Shown here one piece after another: positions 1-11,600 of a stretch of DNA of 64,000 nt. The DNA is from Undaria pinnatifida (Eukaryota; Sar; Phaeophyceae; Laminariales; Alariaceae), in NCBI GenBank assembly GCA_012845835.1, contig JABAKD010000017.1, forward strand, positions 1,292,001 through 1,356,000. Direction: 5' to 3'. Both the position numbers and the translations under genes were made by a program. How positions within the stretch are numbered: the first letter of the stretch is position 1; each line of letters opens with the position of its first letter. The notes under the pieces were generated by a model, which saw only the letters and a program-made list of their open reading frames with translations, did no database searches and had not been told where the DNA came from.

Positions 1-430
1 GGTGCCCGCTACAGTGCCTGCGAATGTCGGTGGTACATATGGGAAAACTAGTAGTGGCAGTATGCGGCGTAGTGCTGGATGTCGCTATAGCGCCGGCACT
101 TCCCTCTATAGTGCACATACCGGCACTATACAGGGACCACTCCCGTCATACCAGTGAATATCGTGCATTTCAACTGTCGGCACGTGATCATGTCCTGTTA
201 CTTGGGCACCCTGACACGTGCCTTCCTTCGAAGTATCTGGGAGTATCCCGGTTGACCACCACTCGACACGCGCGACCACAAGGTCGACTATGCTTCTGCT
301 GTAGGACCAGTGGTGCAGATATCCATCACTATGCCGCACTACTCTCTAGAATAGTTTGCCAACATTTTCAACATACCACAAGGAGTTTTTGCGCCTTAAA
401 AATACATTTCTTCCGTAACCATTAGAATTG
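1..430. repeat. Dispersed repeat rich in CGGCACTATAG-type words
   Basis: Repeated words of the form CGGCAC...CTATAG and TATAGTGC in both orientations. The same vocabulary recurs at 25230-25480 (GGCACTATAGAGG repeated). Probably two copies of one internally repetitive element. No gene recognised. Confidence 0.5.
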
Positions 431-862
431 TACGAAGGCCCTAAAAAACGAAATGTAGACGACCAAAACGCCAACGGCGGACCTAAACCTCATTGGTGCG
501 CGCCTTTGCCATCGGTTGTCTTCAGTGTCGCTTGACTCAGGGATTCTTCTTAAATTCTGTAGGCGCTCGTTCATCTAAATCCATTAAAAGAAAAGTGCTC
601 AAATTCCTTAAAATCGTGGAGATGCGATACTTTGGATCGGCGTACATGGGAAACTCTCACTCGCTGGAACCAAAAAAACAACATTGATACCTACGCTTGG
701 GCGAGGTGCAAACGAGAAAACACTGGAATTGTTCGCTCCTTGAGAAAAAAAAAACCTGGTAGCTACTATTTGGGAGGGGTAAAAAATACATACCAGGTAT
801 TCACATAAAATACTACGGCAGCCATTGTTTGCTGCGGTGTATGGCAGAAGAGTTGGCCTTAC
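430..862. other. No recognisable feature
   Basis: AT-rich stretch with short A runs. Open frames are short and carry no motif I recognise. Confidence 0.4.
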
Positions 863-925
863 CATCTGGTTGCGAGGATCTTCAAGGCGGTAGGCTGTTC
901 GCGTTTGCGACCTAGGAAGCATTTC
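863..925 (-). CDS. Possible downstream RGS-kinase exon (weak)
   Basis: A 63 nt window between CCAG and a good donor (ATG|GTAAGG). Read in the phase left open by exon J, it gives LKCFLGRKREQPTALKILAT, which recalls the C-lobe pattern C-L-x..R.PTA..IL. The region between helices F and H would then be missing, so at least one more exon is required. Low support; reported so it can be tested. Confidence 0.2.
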
Positions 926-947
926 CTGGTGGGGCCAAGGCACGGGC

Positions 948-1000
948 GTAGACCCAACCCAACCCCAACCCCTGAGCCTGACCCCAACCCAGACCCAAAA
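948..1000. repeat. Degenerate CCCAA/CCTGA tract
   Basis: Short imperfect array of CCCAACCC-like words, about 370 bp before the long (CCCAA)n array and likely related to it. Confidence 0.6.
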
Positions 1001-1370
1001 CGGGCCAGACACGAGGGAGAAACGCGGCTGCTCCGCCGCTTTCTTCTATTTGTTTCTTATGTTCTGATCTGCGGGCCGCCAAATTGTCCTCGGTCAATGA
1101 GAGGGCGAAGGCACCCCCCTCAGAGATCCATTCGGCCAGACAGTAAGGTCAAACGTATTCAGGATTCCCATTTCACTTGGTACTAAAACCTCCACCTGCT
1201 TCTTGGTGCAGCGAAAGTCAGAAACTGGTGTTCGCACTCGTACGCACCGATCAAAAAGTGCATACCTTGGTACTTTTTCGGCTGGGTGTAAATCTGGAAC
1301 TTGAACTCACGAGCACCAAAAACAATACCCTGGCCCCATTGTCTTTGGCTCACCCAGACACCCATTAACC

Positions 1371-1530
1371 CACCCAACCCAACCCTACCGAACCCAACCC
1401 AACCCAACCCAGCCCAACCCAGCCCAACCCAGCCCAACCCAACCCAACCCAACCCAACCCAACCCAACCCAACCCAACCCAACCCAACCCAACCCAACCC
1501 AACCCAACCCAACCCAACCCAACCCAACCC
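1371..1530. repeat. (CCCAA)n pentanucleotide array
   Basis: About 30 nearly perfect CCCAA units with CCCAG variants near the left end. TTGGG on the other strand looks like a telomere-type motif, but with five bases, and it is internal here. The long proline/asparagine/glutamine and glycine/tryptophan/leucine open frames across it are artefacts of the repeat. Confidence 0.95.
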
Positions 1531-1980
1531 TAGAAACACGCATTCGCTCGAACTAAGTATAATTGTAAAAGGGGTCCGATATAAGAGGGGGTCCCCTCAC
1601 CTCCCCCGTCTTCCTTCGCCCCCCCCAAACGGAGCGGTCAAACGGTCGCCTTCCGGTGAGCATCTTGTAGGTAGTACCCCCCAGCGACCACCAATCGACG
1701 GACTCGTTGTAGCCCCGCTTGTTCGCTTGGTTCGTCTAAACGAAAGCAAACACGCACCAGGTTGAGAAAAGGAAGGAGGAAGGGAGGGTGGGTGAGGGGG
1801 AAGGCATCGAACATATCAGAATCCCGTTTAGCGATGGATGCATTTCAGAACGGATAGGTTCGTGGCGTAAGACCTGCACGATCTAGCAAAAAAAAAAAAA
1901 AAAACTTATCCAGGGTTGTTGGATCTGCACTCTCTCATGTACAAGATCCTGCACAGCATATCTCACAACGGCAGATGCAG

Positions 1981-2102
1981 GATCTGCAGCAGATGATCGG
2001 CATGATCTGCATGATCTGTATGATTCGTACGATCTGTACGATCTGTATGATCTGTATGATCTGTATGATGTGTATGATCTGCATGATCTGTATGATCTGT
2101 CC
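1981..2102. repeat. ATGATCTGT nonamer/decamer minisatellite
   Basis: Roughly a dozen imperfect copies of ATGATCTGT with variants GCATGATCTG and TACGATCTGT. Confidence 0.9.
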
Positions 2103-2139
2103 GAGGTGTGAAGTGTTTCTATTTCACATTTTCGGAGTG

Positions 2140-2245
2140 ACAACCTCTCCCCCCGCCTCAAACGGGATGTGGGGTCAACGGCCAAAAGGCAAAGGCATGC
2201 AACAACCCTCCCCCACGACGACCACCAAAAGGATCCCCCCACGAC
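2140..2245 (+). repeat. LINE 3'-end fragment with C-rich tail
   Basis: CGCCTCAAACGGGATG, then GGTCAACGGCCAAA, then a GGCA..GCAACAA word and a CCCTCCCCCACG tail. It resembles the 3' terminus of the LINE at 22.8-22.96 kb. Confidence 0.5.
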
Positions 2246-2249
2246 GGAA

Positions 2250-3240
2250 AAGGGCGATATAGTTGCAGTGGGGTGGGTACCCGATTCAAGAGCCCCTTGG
2301 ACCAGACCACTTGTCACCGTTCTAATCTCCATTCTGCTCTTACCTCAGGATGGGTACCTAATACTTCGAAGCAGGACTTCAGTAAACGCGTCACAATTTG
2401 TAAACCAAACTTTAAACTCGTTTTGCGCTGGTCGTTGCAACTCAGTTTGCCTTCCTGGCGAAGGGGGATAATAGTTTCGAATCAACGTCTATTTTTTTCA
2501 AGAGTTACGTTCCTCACCCAGTTTCAACTCGCGGCAGGCACTCCCGGAAGCTCAGACACTCCCGGAAGTTCCGGGCCATTGCAATTCCGAAGGAGAAACC
2601 GTGAAAGGTTTTCTACGATAGAGGCATCTCGCGATAGAGGGTGCACTTTTTTGGGGGGCGCGAAGGTTTCCGACCGGTTGAGGTCCTCAACCATTGTAGA
2701 ACATAAGAGATGCCGGTCGGGTTGCGCGAACGAATGCCTTCGGAGTCATGGTTCGGGCGAGGTTTTGAGCTCCACATGCTAGGAGGTAAGAAATTTATCA
2801 AGACTCTGCTGCACCCCGATTATGGGTTGGCCCCAATAGGCGGCGGGGCAAGCCGACTTTTCACGTCGGTCTTGAACCCGTTGGCCACTGCAAAAATATT
2901 TCACACAAAATTTGTCCGAGTAGGGTTTCCCCAAAAACGAGGATGTTTTTCTACAGCGGGGAAAGAAAAGAGGTGCAGTGAAACATGCTACGTTCGGTAA
3001 AATACAAGGCGCAACTTTTTTGTTTCGTTGTTGAGGCTTCATACCTCACTCAAACCGGCGTATTTAATTTTTGGCAAAACCGAAAATGCAATTCGATGGT
3101 ACAAACCCGTGCGTTTGCAAATCAAACCCACTATTAGAGGCGGGGAAAAAACGATACTTTAGAACAAAAACAAAACAGCCAAAAAGAGGTATACCTCAAT
3201 GCCTATATCGTAGCAAAAACGAGAACGAGAATTCCAACGA
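2250..3240. other. Unassigned DNA
   Basis: Short open frames on both strands without recognisable domains. The right end (about 3160-3240) begins the GGTATACCTCAATGCC repeat family. Confidence 0.4.
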
Positions 3241-3660
3241 TTTGGGGGGGGGCTAAAGATAATTTTGCCAAAAAGGGGTATACCTCAATGCCTATATACA
3301 GCCTCGTCATTCAGAAACAAAGATAATTTTGCCCAAAAAGGGTATACCTCATTGCCTATACCGTAGCAAAAATGAGAATTCCGACTTCTTGGGGGCTAAG
3401 GAGCCTTGTCTTTCAGAGACAAAGATAATTTTGCCAAAAAGGGGTATACTTCAATGCCTATATTCAGCCTCGTCATTCAGAAACAAAGATAATTTTGCCA
3501 AAAAAGGGTATACCTCATTGCCTATACCGTAGCAAAAATGAGAATTCCGACTTCTTGGGGGCTAAGGAGCCTTGTCTTTCAGAAACAAAGATAATTTTGC
3601 CAAAAAGGGGTATACCTCAATGCCTACATCGTGGCAAAAGTGAGAATTACGATGTGGGGG
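3241..3660 (+). repeat. Tandem repeat, unit containing GGTATACCTCAATGCCTA
   Basis: AAAGATAATTTTGCC followed by GGTATACCTCAATGCC occurs at about 3255, 3319, 3420, 3484 and 3585. Spacings alternate at roughly 64 and 101 bp, giving a 165 bp higher-order unit. Members recur at 7740-8010 and 23370-23450. Confidence 0.9.
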
Positions 3661-3714
3661 GGCTGAGCTGTAGAATTGACTATTTGGTCGTACCAATGTC
3701 TGATATATGCACGG

Positions 3715-4026
3715 TCGCCCCGGTGGCGTATCAGGTTATCTTCGAGCCTGGTATAGGTCCGTTTCGTGAGTTCGAGCCCCGCCGAGTGCATATTCGTATA
3801 AATTCGTTGGGACTTTTTCTTGTGCACAAATTGACTTGCGGAAAGCGCGAGAGCGTGAGTTAGCAACACTCGATGAAAAATCGATGAGCAGTGGGATTGC
3901 TGAACCCTATGCGCGATAAAAATTGAAGGCAAGAACCGGGGGGGAGAAGGGACGACACCTGTGTCCACGGCTTGTCCAGAAGCTGGAAAGGAAAAGTGTG
4001 AGAAAAAAATAAAAATAAAATAAAAA
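3715..4026 (+). mobile_element. tRNA-like SINE, copy 1
   Basis: About 312 bp. The A-box-like word TGGCGTATCAGG lies at 3724-3735 and the B-box-like GAGTTCGAGCCC at 3768-3779, with spacing normal for a tRNA-type Pol III promoter. The 3' end is an A-rich tail (AAAATAAAAATAAAATAAAA). It interrupts another repeat (halves 3672-3710 and 4025-4180) whose uninterrupted copy is at 5396-5575. The cloverleaf is too degenerate to name an isotype. Confidence 0.85.
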
Positions 4027-4170
4027 TGTAACTGTAAAGTACCAACGAAGATCAAAATATGAAATTCGTATTCAGGGAGTTGCAATATTTGTATTTGGCA
4101 TGTCGGATGAGTTGTGAATTTGCAGCCGTTTAGGTGCCCTTTCTTCGTCGGTGGAGACAACGATAATATA

Positions 4171-4283
4171 TATATACTTGTACCTGTTTTACGACTGCTT
4201 CCAAGGGCCCATCGACGGCTCCCACCTTGACATGCTCGACCACATGATGATCTAGGCAACCCCGTGTACGGGGTATTCCAATA
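4171..4283 (+). repeat. 113 bp duplicated segment, copy 1
   Basis: Nearly identical to 7635-7745. It contains TTTTACGACTGCTTCC and CACCTTGACATGCTC. The plus-strand reading gives a DCFxGPIDGSHLDML-like string, but it is too short to assign. The minus strand has a possible donor (CAG|GTACAAG). Confidence 0.85.
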
Positions 4284-4292
4284 CGCTAGCGT

Positions 4293-4304
4293 GGTGACGT
4301 CACC
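4293..4304. promoter_or_regulatory. Perfect 12 bp palindrome with a CRE-like core
   Basis: GGTGACGTCACC, containing TGACGTCA, the classical bZIP (CREB/ATF) site. It lies 39 bp upstream of the ATG at 4343, where a promoter element would be expected. Function inferred from the motif only. Confidence 0.4.
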
Positions 4305-4342
4305 AGAGATCGTACTGCGAGGAAGCCTAACAGGTCGACAGG

Positions 4343-4786
4343 ATGGACCTCACTCCTTTTCCAGAGTTAACGACTGAACAACAACGAGCTATACAAGAAT
4401 ACACAAGAAACCAAGTGATGGAAAACCTAGCCGATGCCCAGCGCGCCCAGCAAGAAGCGATTGCATCTCAGGCCCGAGCCGACGAAGAAAGGAGAGTAGC
4501 GCAACCCGAGGAACAAAGCTCCCGACGTAGCGACAACCTACCCACCGATCACGTTATGGAGGGGCTGACAAGAATGTTCGAGGCGATGCAAGGAAAGGCG
4601 AAGAGGCAGTCTTGGCGGTACCAAAAGAGGTATATGACGTGGTTCTAGTGTCATGAGCCAAAGATAACCACTGACGAGTACGAGCAGGACACGTACGTTT
4701 TCTTCGACTACGAGACCGGCTGGTGCCAGCAGATCAAGTCAGACTTCCGACTCGACTACAGCTTCCTCGAGGACGAAGCGTTGTAG
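4343..4786 (+). pseudogene. Small ORF with one internal TAG; Gag-like or orphan
   Basis: The ATG at 4343 opens a frame that runs 101 codons to TAG at 4646-4648 and stays open for 45 more codons in the same frame to TAG at 4784-4786. The first part is rich in Q, E, A and R (RAQQEAIASQARADEERRVA) and likely helical or coiled-coil. The second part (DTYVFFDYETGWCQQIKSDF) looks like folded globular sequence. The continuing frame suggests a single nonsense mutation in a gene of about 147 codons, or stop readthrough. A CRE-like palindrome lies just upstream and a row of hairpins just downstream (4868-4990), suggesting a small self-contained transcription unit or non-autonomous element. The family is not recognised. 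Confidence 0.45.
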
Positions 4787-4867
4787 AAGCAACGTACACC
4801 AAATTGGATGATATGATACACTGCCTGCTGTGGTTGTTTCTCTTTGCGGTCAAGGTTGAATGATTGC

Positions 4868-4990
4868 GTTTGATGGGTACCATCAAACCAAGATTGATTG
4901 ATTGATTGATTGATTTTGATGTGTGTCACCAAGGTTGTTTGTTTCTGATAGATGCCATCAGGATTAATTACGTTTGATGGATGTCATCAA
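4868..4990. repeat. Row of TTGATGG/CCATCAA hairpins
   Basis: Inverted repeats at 4868-4888 (9 bp arms GTTTGATGG/CCATCAAAC, loop GTA), 4945-4961 and 4974-4990 (6 bp arms TTGATG/CATCAA). A (GATT)n run sits between the first two. Confidence 0.7.
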
Positions 4991-5395
4991 GAACGATTGC
5001 TTGGTATGAGAGGCTTTGTTGTGGAGCTGCGTGATGCAGAGGTAGGGCAAATACGTTGCAACCGAGTAGGTGTACACTGCGCGCACGGTCATCGTGCGGC
5101 TGGAAATTAGCTGCTGGCTTCCATGGTTAATTCAAGAAGCGTCCTAATCAAAGTGTCCTGTAATACCAACGCGTGCTGAGAGCTTAGCATGGACTAAACC
5201 AGAGGGGAGCTGGTTGGACGAAATGTGGCTTGACTCCGGAGTGGGGGATTTATATCATAGCTTATTTTTATTTTGTTAGTTGAAGGCGAAGCTCTTACAC
5301 TTTGTTTGAATTTGAGGATGGGACTTTTGAGTTTGCAGGAATGTAGGATGGCGTGAGCATTATCGTGACAGTTGTCACGAGCAGAAGGGGTGAAA
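4991..5395. other. Unassigned DNA
   Basis: No recognisable gene or repeat. Part of the intron 3' of kinase exon J if the gene continues to lower coordinates. Confidence 0.3.
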
Positions 5396-5576
5396 AATTG
5401 ACTAGTTGGTCGAACCAATGTCTGGTATATGTAACTGTAAAGTATCTACGAAGATCATAATACGAAATTCGTGTTCAGGGAGTTGCAATATTTGTATTTG
5501 GCATGTCGGATGAATTGTGAATTTGCAGCCGTTTAGGTGCCCTTCCTCTTTCGGCGGAGACAACGATGATATATAC
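5396..5576 (+). repeat. Dispersed repeat, uninterrupted copy (empty site)
   Basis: Matches 3672-3710 joined directly to 4025-4180, without the SINE. Both copies share TTGCAATATTTGTATTTGGC and TTTGCAGCCGTTTAGGTGCC. Confidence 0.85.
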
Positions 5577-5647
5577 AAGGTTCCTCTCCGAAAAGTGCCT
5601 AAGGGAGTGGCGCAAGAACGAAATCCAAGCATCCAACATCTGACTGC
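5577..5647 (-). CDS. RGS-kinase candidate exon J (helix F, DxW region altered)
   Basis: 71 nt open stretch with acceptor TTATTTGCCCACAG and donor CCTT|GTATAT. It enters in phase 0, matching exon I. It encodes AVRCWMLGFRSCATPLGTFR and a few more residues. W-x-LG and the following G-x-F-R-G pattern fit the F-helix exon of GRKs, but the invariant aspartate of DxW is arginine here. It may be a real divergent exon, a decayed exon, or coincidence. The flanking DNA belongs to a repeat family also present at 4024-4180. Confidence 0.45.
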
Positions 5648-8600
5648 CTGTGGGCAAATAAGATGTACCTGGTGGTAGCGAAAACTATGTTCTTGTCCGC
5701 AGCTCGAGAAGCGGAGTGTGGGGAGGCGCCCTCCCGGGTACGGTTCACTCTCTCCCCGTCGTGGTGGATAACCGAAAATAAATGGTAATCCCATCAGTAC
5801 GTACGTGTCCAGCGCCAGTACTCGTACGAAATTTTATATAGGCGACTCTTATGCAGTAAAATTTGCGTGGTGAAAAATAGAAGAACGAAGGGTGGGTTTT
5901 CGACCGGCAAAAAAAACAAAATCAGCAGTTTTTCCGTGCGCCGTCTTTTTATCGTGGTTTTGACGTTTTTTTCTTTGTTTCCTGTTGTTTCGTATGGGAA
6001 TCAGCAATTTCCAAACAGGTACTCTTGATGTCTTGTTGAGGCAGGTATTGAACTTCATGACGAGTGATACACGCCAGGATCGGCGGAATGAGGAACTGTA
6101 AGGCTTCGATTGTCGCTGTGACAGAGAAGCCCTTTCTCATGGAGCATCAGCGCCTATATCCACTGCTGTTTGCTTTTTAGGTTCAATAAAAATTACGCTG
6201 GATTGTTTTGATCGTCGTCCGATTCAAAGTCGTCCCCTCGTCGAGACGAAAGCAACTCGCCTCAGCATAGCGAGGACTCGCCACGGGCACGGACATGATG
6301 TATCCTATTACTGCTGCTGTGCGGTAAGGTTGTACACGTAGCGTTGTGCAGTCCAAATGTTGTCTGGTCCCTGCCATCTGTGGTGTGTTTCAAATCTCCG
6401 ACACATAACATTGCTCCTCTGTTATGTACGTTAAAATACTGTATATTTGGACGTAAACGTAAGGATGGGTTGGTATTTAAATTACTATCATAAATATTCC
6501 TATATTACCGCCCAAATTTGCGCGATCTATGGACATGCAATAGAGATGCGCACGAAGCGGCAGCACAGAGGAAATATGGGGTATGGTGGGGTGACAAATG
6601 GCACGCTCCGATAAAAAAACCAGCTTCTACAACAGCAACCACACGCGCATAGAGCTGCAGGCTGCTGATGCTAGGGGGCTGGACCGCTGCTGGGCGGCAG
6701 GATCGTAGCGTGGTGCCATCAGCGCCTATATCCACCTTCTGTTTACTTTTTAGAGACAAGAAAAATTACGCTGGATTGTTTCGATCGTCGTCCGATTCAA
6801 AGTCGTCCCCTCGTCGAGACGAAAGCAACTCGTCTCAGTATAGAGAGGACTCGCCACGCGCATGTACATGATGTATCCCACTACTGCTGCTGTGCGGTAG
6901 GGTTGTACACTTAGCGTTGTGCCGTCCTCATGTTTGGTACCTGTCATCTGTGGCGTGAGCAAAATCTCTGACACAAAATAATACCCCTCTGGTATTTAGT
7001 GCGGAAAAATACTGCCTCTTGGGACGAAAATGTAAGGATGGGTTGGTATTTAAATTACTATCAAACATGTTCCTATATTACCGAGTAAACTTGCGCGATC
7101 TATGGACATGCAATGGAAATGCGCCCGAAGCGGCAGCACACCAGAAAGATGGGGTATAGTGGGGTGACAAATGGCACGCTCCGATCAAAGAGCCAGCTAC
7201 CACAACAGCAGCCACACGCGCACAGAGTTGCAGGCTGCTGCTGCTAGCGGGCTGGACTGCTGCTGGGCGGCAGGATCGTAGCGTGGTGCTCTGTGCAAAT
7301 ATAGGGAAAGAAACGTGTACCCTCTACGAGCAGAAAAGCCCGGTTTGCATCCAAATCTTACGTGCGTACGCGGGGATAGGGGATGCAGAAACCCAATCCC
7401 CAGGGATGTTGCGGAAGCCCGGGTATTTGCCTCAAGTGTGCCCAAGAGGCCAAAAAAGATCAAAAGGCTTGCCACACGCGACACACTGCACGGATCGCGC
7501 CCAAACGTCCGGCATCGTGAACTCGACGGTCGAGTTGTGCCCACCCAATTCGACGTTTCGGACAAAGGTGCGAGCACGAAGAGATACGTCCGAAGAAAAA
7601 AAATGACAATTATACATGTACCTGGTAGATATAATTGTACCTGTTTTACGACTGCTTCCGAGGGCCCATCGACGGCTCCCACCTTGACATGCTCTACCAC
7701 ATGATGACCTAGGCAACCTCGTGTACGAGGTACTCCAATAAGGAGCCTTGTCATTCAGAAACAAAACTAATCTGGCCGGAATATGGTATACCTCAATGCC
7801 CATACCGTAGCAAAAACGAGAATTCCGACCAATTGGGGGGGCTAAAGAGCCTCGTCATTCAGAAACAAAGATAATTTGGCCAAAAAGGGGTATACCTCAA
7901 AGCCCATGTCGTAGCCAAAATGAGAATTCCGGCGGTTGGGGGGGGGGTTAAGGAGTCTCGTCACTCAGAAACGAAAATATTTTGGCCAAAAAGGGGTATA
8001 CCTCAATGCCCATTTTATAGCACGCGTCCGGTTTTATGTTGGTTGTTATGGACGCTCTTAGACCGGGGCCCTACGGCGTTTCAGGCAGTCGCACCTCGTA
8101 AACCATCAGCTCTTTCATTTCGGGCGCCATGTAGCCCTTCGTTCCCATCACCGTCCATCTTCGGAAGTCCCGGGGGCGCGTCGGCGCCGGCGCACCGTGC
8201 TTCCTCATCTGTAATACGCAAACAAAAAAGAAAAACAAACATATGTATATATACATATATTGTTCCCCGTCCAGTTCGTTCAAACGCCCCACTTACAATC
8301 GAAATCGGCCAGAGTAATAAACACTAATAAGCCATTGATATCACGTCATTATCTTTCTAGCCATCCATGACGTAGCTTTCATTCATCCCCCCTCCCCCCC
8401 TCCAACGCCCCCTCCTTCCCCACACCCCGCACAATCGCCTAGACCCAGCACCGCGCGTATAGTAGGCCCCTACATATATGATTAATACGCGCGATCGAAA
8501 GATCACACACAATGTTGCGAACATCAGCAGTGTCGACCAAATCCTTGATTTTAATATTATGTGACCTGAACCTCTCGAAAACCCTTCCCCCCCCCCCCCC

Positions 8601-11600
8601 TCCCCCGCCTTGTTCCCATCGTTTCCTCCTGCATAAACGCCCCACCTACTATCGAAATCCGCCAGAGTAATAAACACTTCCACGCCCTGCATATCGCCTC
8701 GTTATCGTTTCAGGGCCGTCCATGCCGCTGCTGCAATTCCCACCCACTCCCGTCCCCAACGCCCCCTTCTTCACCGAACACCCGCACCATCGCCTAGACC
8801 TAGCACCCCGCGTATAGCCAACCCCTACATCTATGTGACCTAAAGCCCCCCCCCGCCCCCGCCCCCCCCCCAGCCACATTCCCCCTCCCCCACAAGAAAT
8901 ATTTATAGTTTCCACGCACAAATAGACCTGCCCCACCCGTGCCCTTCCCCCCTTCCCCCCCCTCCCGCCCCCCTTTTGATCAAAATCAGGCCCCCACGTC
9001 CTTAAAAACTCCGCCCTCGCCTCACCGGATATTCGACTTACAGGATTCACTTGACAAACTGATGCATTTCCTTCCACAGCTGTCAGATTTTGTCCCCCTC
9101 ATAAATAGGTTTTATAGTTTCCGCGCACAGACTGCCTAACATCACCCTGTTGACCCTGGTAGCTACACTGTAGTTGCAAGGGGAGTCGCCGACCTATATC
9201 CTTAATGAGGACTTACAACCCGTAATACGCGCGATCGGACTATCACACACAGCTTGCAAAGATGAGTTTCGACAAAATATTCGATCTCACAGCTGGAGTG
9301 TATTTTAATTTTTATAATATATATTTGGGGGGGGAGTAGCCGACTTTCATTCTTGCATGCTGTATTAAGAGTAACATATAAGATAATACTCCGGAGTAAT
9401 ATTCTGTGTTCGTACTCCTCTCGATATTAGAGCCGGGAGGGAGAAAAAGAGAAAAAACAAAAAAAAAACGCCTACGATACATGTGATAGAGCAGTGTACT
9501 GGAAACTACGGTAATACATTTATGAAATAGATGTGATGTTAGATCTATCTAGCTCAAAAGTCCCCACCTAAAGTAAAAATAACAACACTTACTTACCATT
9601 ATAGCAATGGACAAAAAATAGGACCCTCCCAATACAAACTCACCTTATTTTGTATATTACAAGTACGAACAACGCAGCTTGCAAAGATGAGTTTTGACCT
9701 GAAATTCGTCGAACTCAAGGATCTGACGTCCTTGAAATATTTTATATAAAATATAGTAGTTTCGATGAAAACAAAATGAAATGCAACAAGGTCATCCCCC
9801 GCATGGGTGCCGGGCATTCGCCGTCCACCACATGATTCGGATGGGCTAACGTGCCTGTGTGTGATATTTGTTTTGTGTCATGTTTTGATATAAAAGCGTG
9901 TGCAAAATTGCAGCTTCTGCTCGGAGAAGGCTCCTCAGCTTTGCTTTGACGTTTTTTTGAGCTTTTGCCGTGCTAGCTTGCGATGTGAATCACTCCTTGG
10001 TCCGAAACTCCCTCATCTTGCTCCCCGATCCCGACTGTGTCGGAGGAGGCCTCGGGCGTGCTTGCACCGTGCCCGGGCTGCCGGGTGGCAGGGTGTGCTG
10101 TACTCGTTTTTTTGCAAAATGCATTCAAATACGTCAGCTGCGAGTTCGACCAGTTGAGCGATCGATACTGATTTCCAACAGTGAGTGGTCTAGATTCAAC
10201 GCTGCAAGCTGCGTGGTTCATGACAGCCTCGTGGCCATTACATACATAGGAGTACTCGCACACAGGTGAGAAAAGAGGAGAGAGGTCCAGGTACATTTCG
10301 CTGGACTGCTAAAAATGACGATACAGCAGAAGTACGCTCGAGTTACGAGGTGGTTTGGCGATTACTGCTGCTGCTGCCGCTGTTGTAGTAGTCCTGTCAT
10401 ACTACCCGCCGGTACTCCTACAGCACGTACCTGGCATATGATATGATCCTCAAAGATTTCTCGTCCTCCCGTTCGTTCCATTGCTTTCTCCCTTCAATAT
10501 ATACAAATCCCCTCCATATTCGCTCCGCCTCATACTTCCACTACTATGAACTGATTTAGTACCACATCGTACCCCTTGACAATCATTTGCCGCTTCTTCT
10601 ACGGTCCCTCTCCGCGTCGTTTACTTGTCTCACGGGCATGCGCTTTGCCGCTGGCGGGCGCCCGCCGCGGCGAAGCCCCCCTGATATATATTTGAAAAAA
10701 ATAAAATAATGGATTACGCTACCGCTGTGAGTTCCAAGACTTCGTCGAAACTCTACGTATGTGTATATGTACAAGGGCTCCGCTCCGCGGGCGGCTGACG
10801 CCGCCCGCTTCGCTCGCGCAAGGAAGAATGCAACAAAAACATGTCAAGGGGGCAGAAAGAATAGGCCCATGATTTTGGTGCGACTACCGAAGTGATAATG
10901 CCAACGGTCGCATGTGCAGAGATTAATAGTTGCCCTGTGCTGTGCACTGTGCCATGTGCTTGTTGGCGATGCCACAGTCTGATCGGCAGTGCGGGTGTAG
11001 TTTGCGGCGGGGGGGAAACATAGGGACCGCGAGAGGACAATCAACTTTGACGAAAGCTAAAACATGAGTACAAAAACATTTACATACCGGTACCTGGTAC
11101 CTGGTACTTCGCATCATATACCTGGGACTCCTGTATGTTCGAAAAAAAGCACAGCGCAGCATGAAACAGCACCGCACCGCAGGGGCAAGGCCCGGCATCG
11201 CACGGCACTGCACGGCTGCTGCGCTGCTGTGAGCTATACATAGCTGTGGGCTGAGCTGAGCTGGGGGTGCATTTTCATTGTGATTCAACAAATGAGAGTA
11301 AATACAGCAAAACACTCACCACGGCACAGCACGCTACAGCACCGCACAACACCGCACAGCATCGCACAGGACCGCAGCGCACGGCAGCGCACGGTAGGGA
11401 ACGGCACTGCACGGCGCTGCGCTGTTGAGCTCGCGCTGCTGTGCGCTGCTGTGCGGAGCTGAGCTGATGATGCGATGAGCCAAGCTGAGATCATCAGGCT
11501 GGGACCTCTCGTATGATGAAAGCTTCGTGCAGCTACAAAAAAAAAGTGGAGGAAGAAATCTAAGAAAAACTGTACCGTTCCGCTAGTAACGAAAGGAGGC

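Noticed and set aside
1183..1765. Long WVGLG and PTQPN repeat proteins on both strands.
   Set aside because: Direct translation of the (CCCAA)n array.
1883..2332. Kinase C-lobe exon suggested by VDPTSRL on the minus strand.
   Set aside because: The underlying DNA is better explained as a LINE 3' end with a C-rich tail.
3241..3660. Possible CRISPR array, because of regularly spaced repeats.
   Set aside because: The intervening segments are themselves repeated, spacing alternates at 64/101 bp, and the genome is eukaryotic.
4171..4283. Kinase helix G exon (minus) or transposase DDE fragment (plus, GPIDGSHLDML).
   Set aside because: Both readings are too short. The minus reading does not fit the codon phase left by exon J, and the segment is a duplicated repeat also present at 7635-7745.
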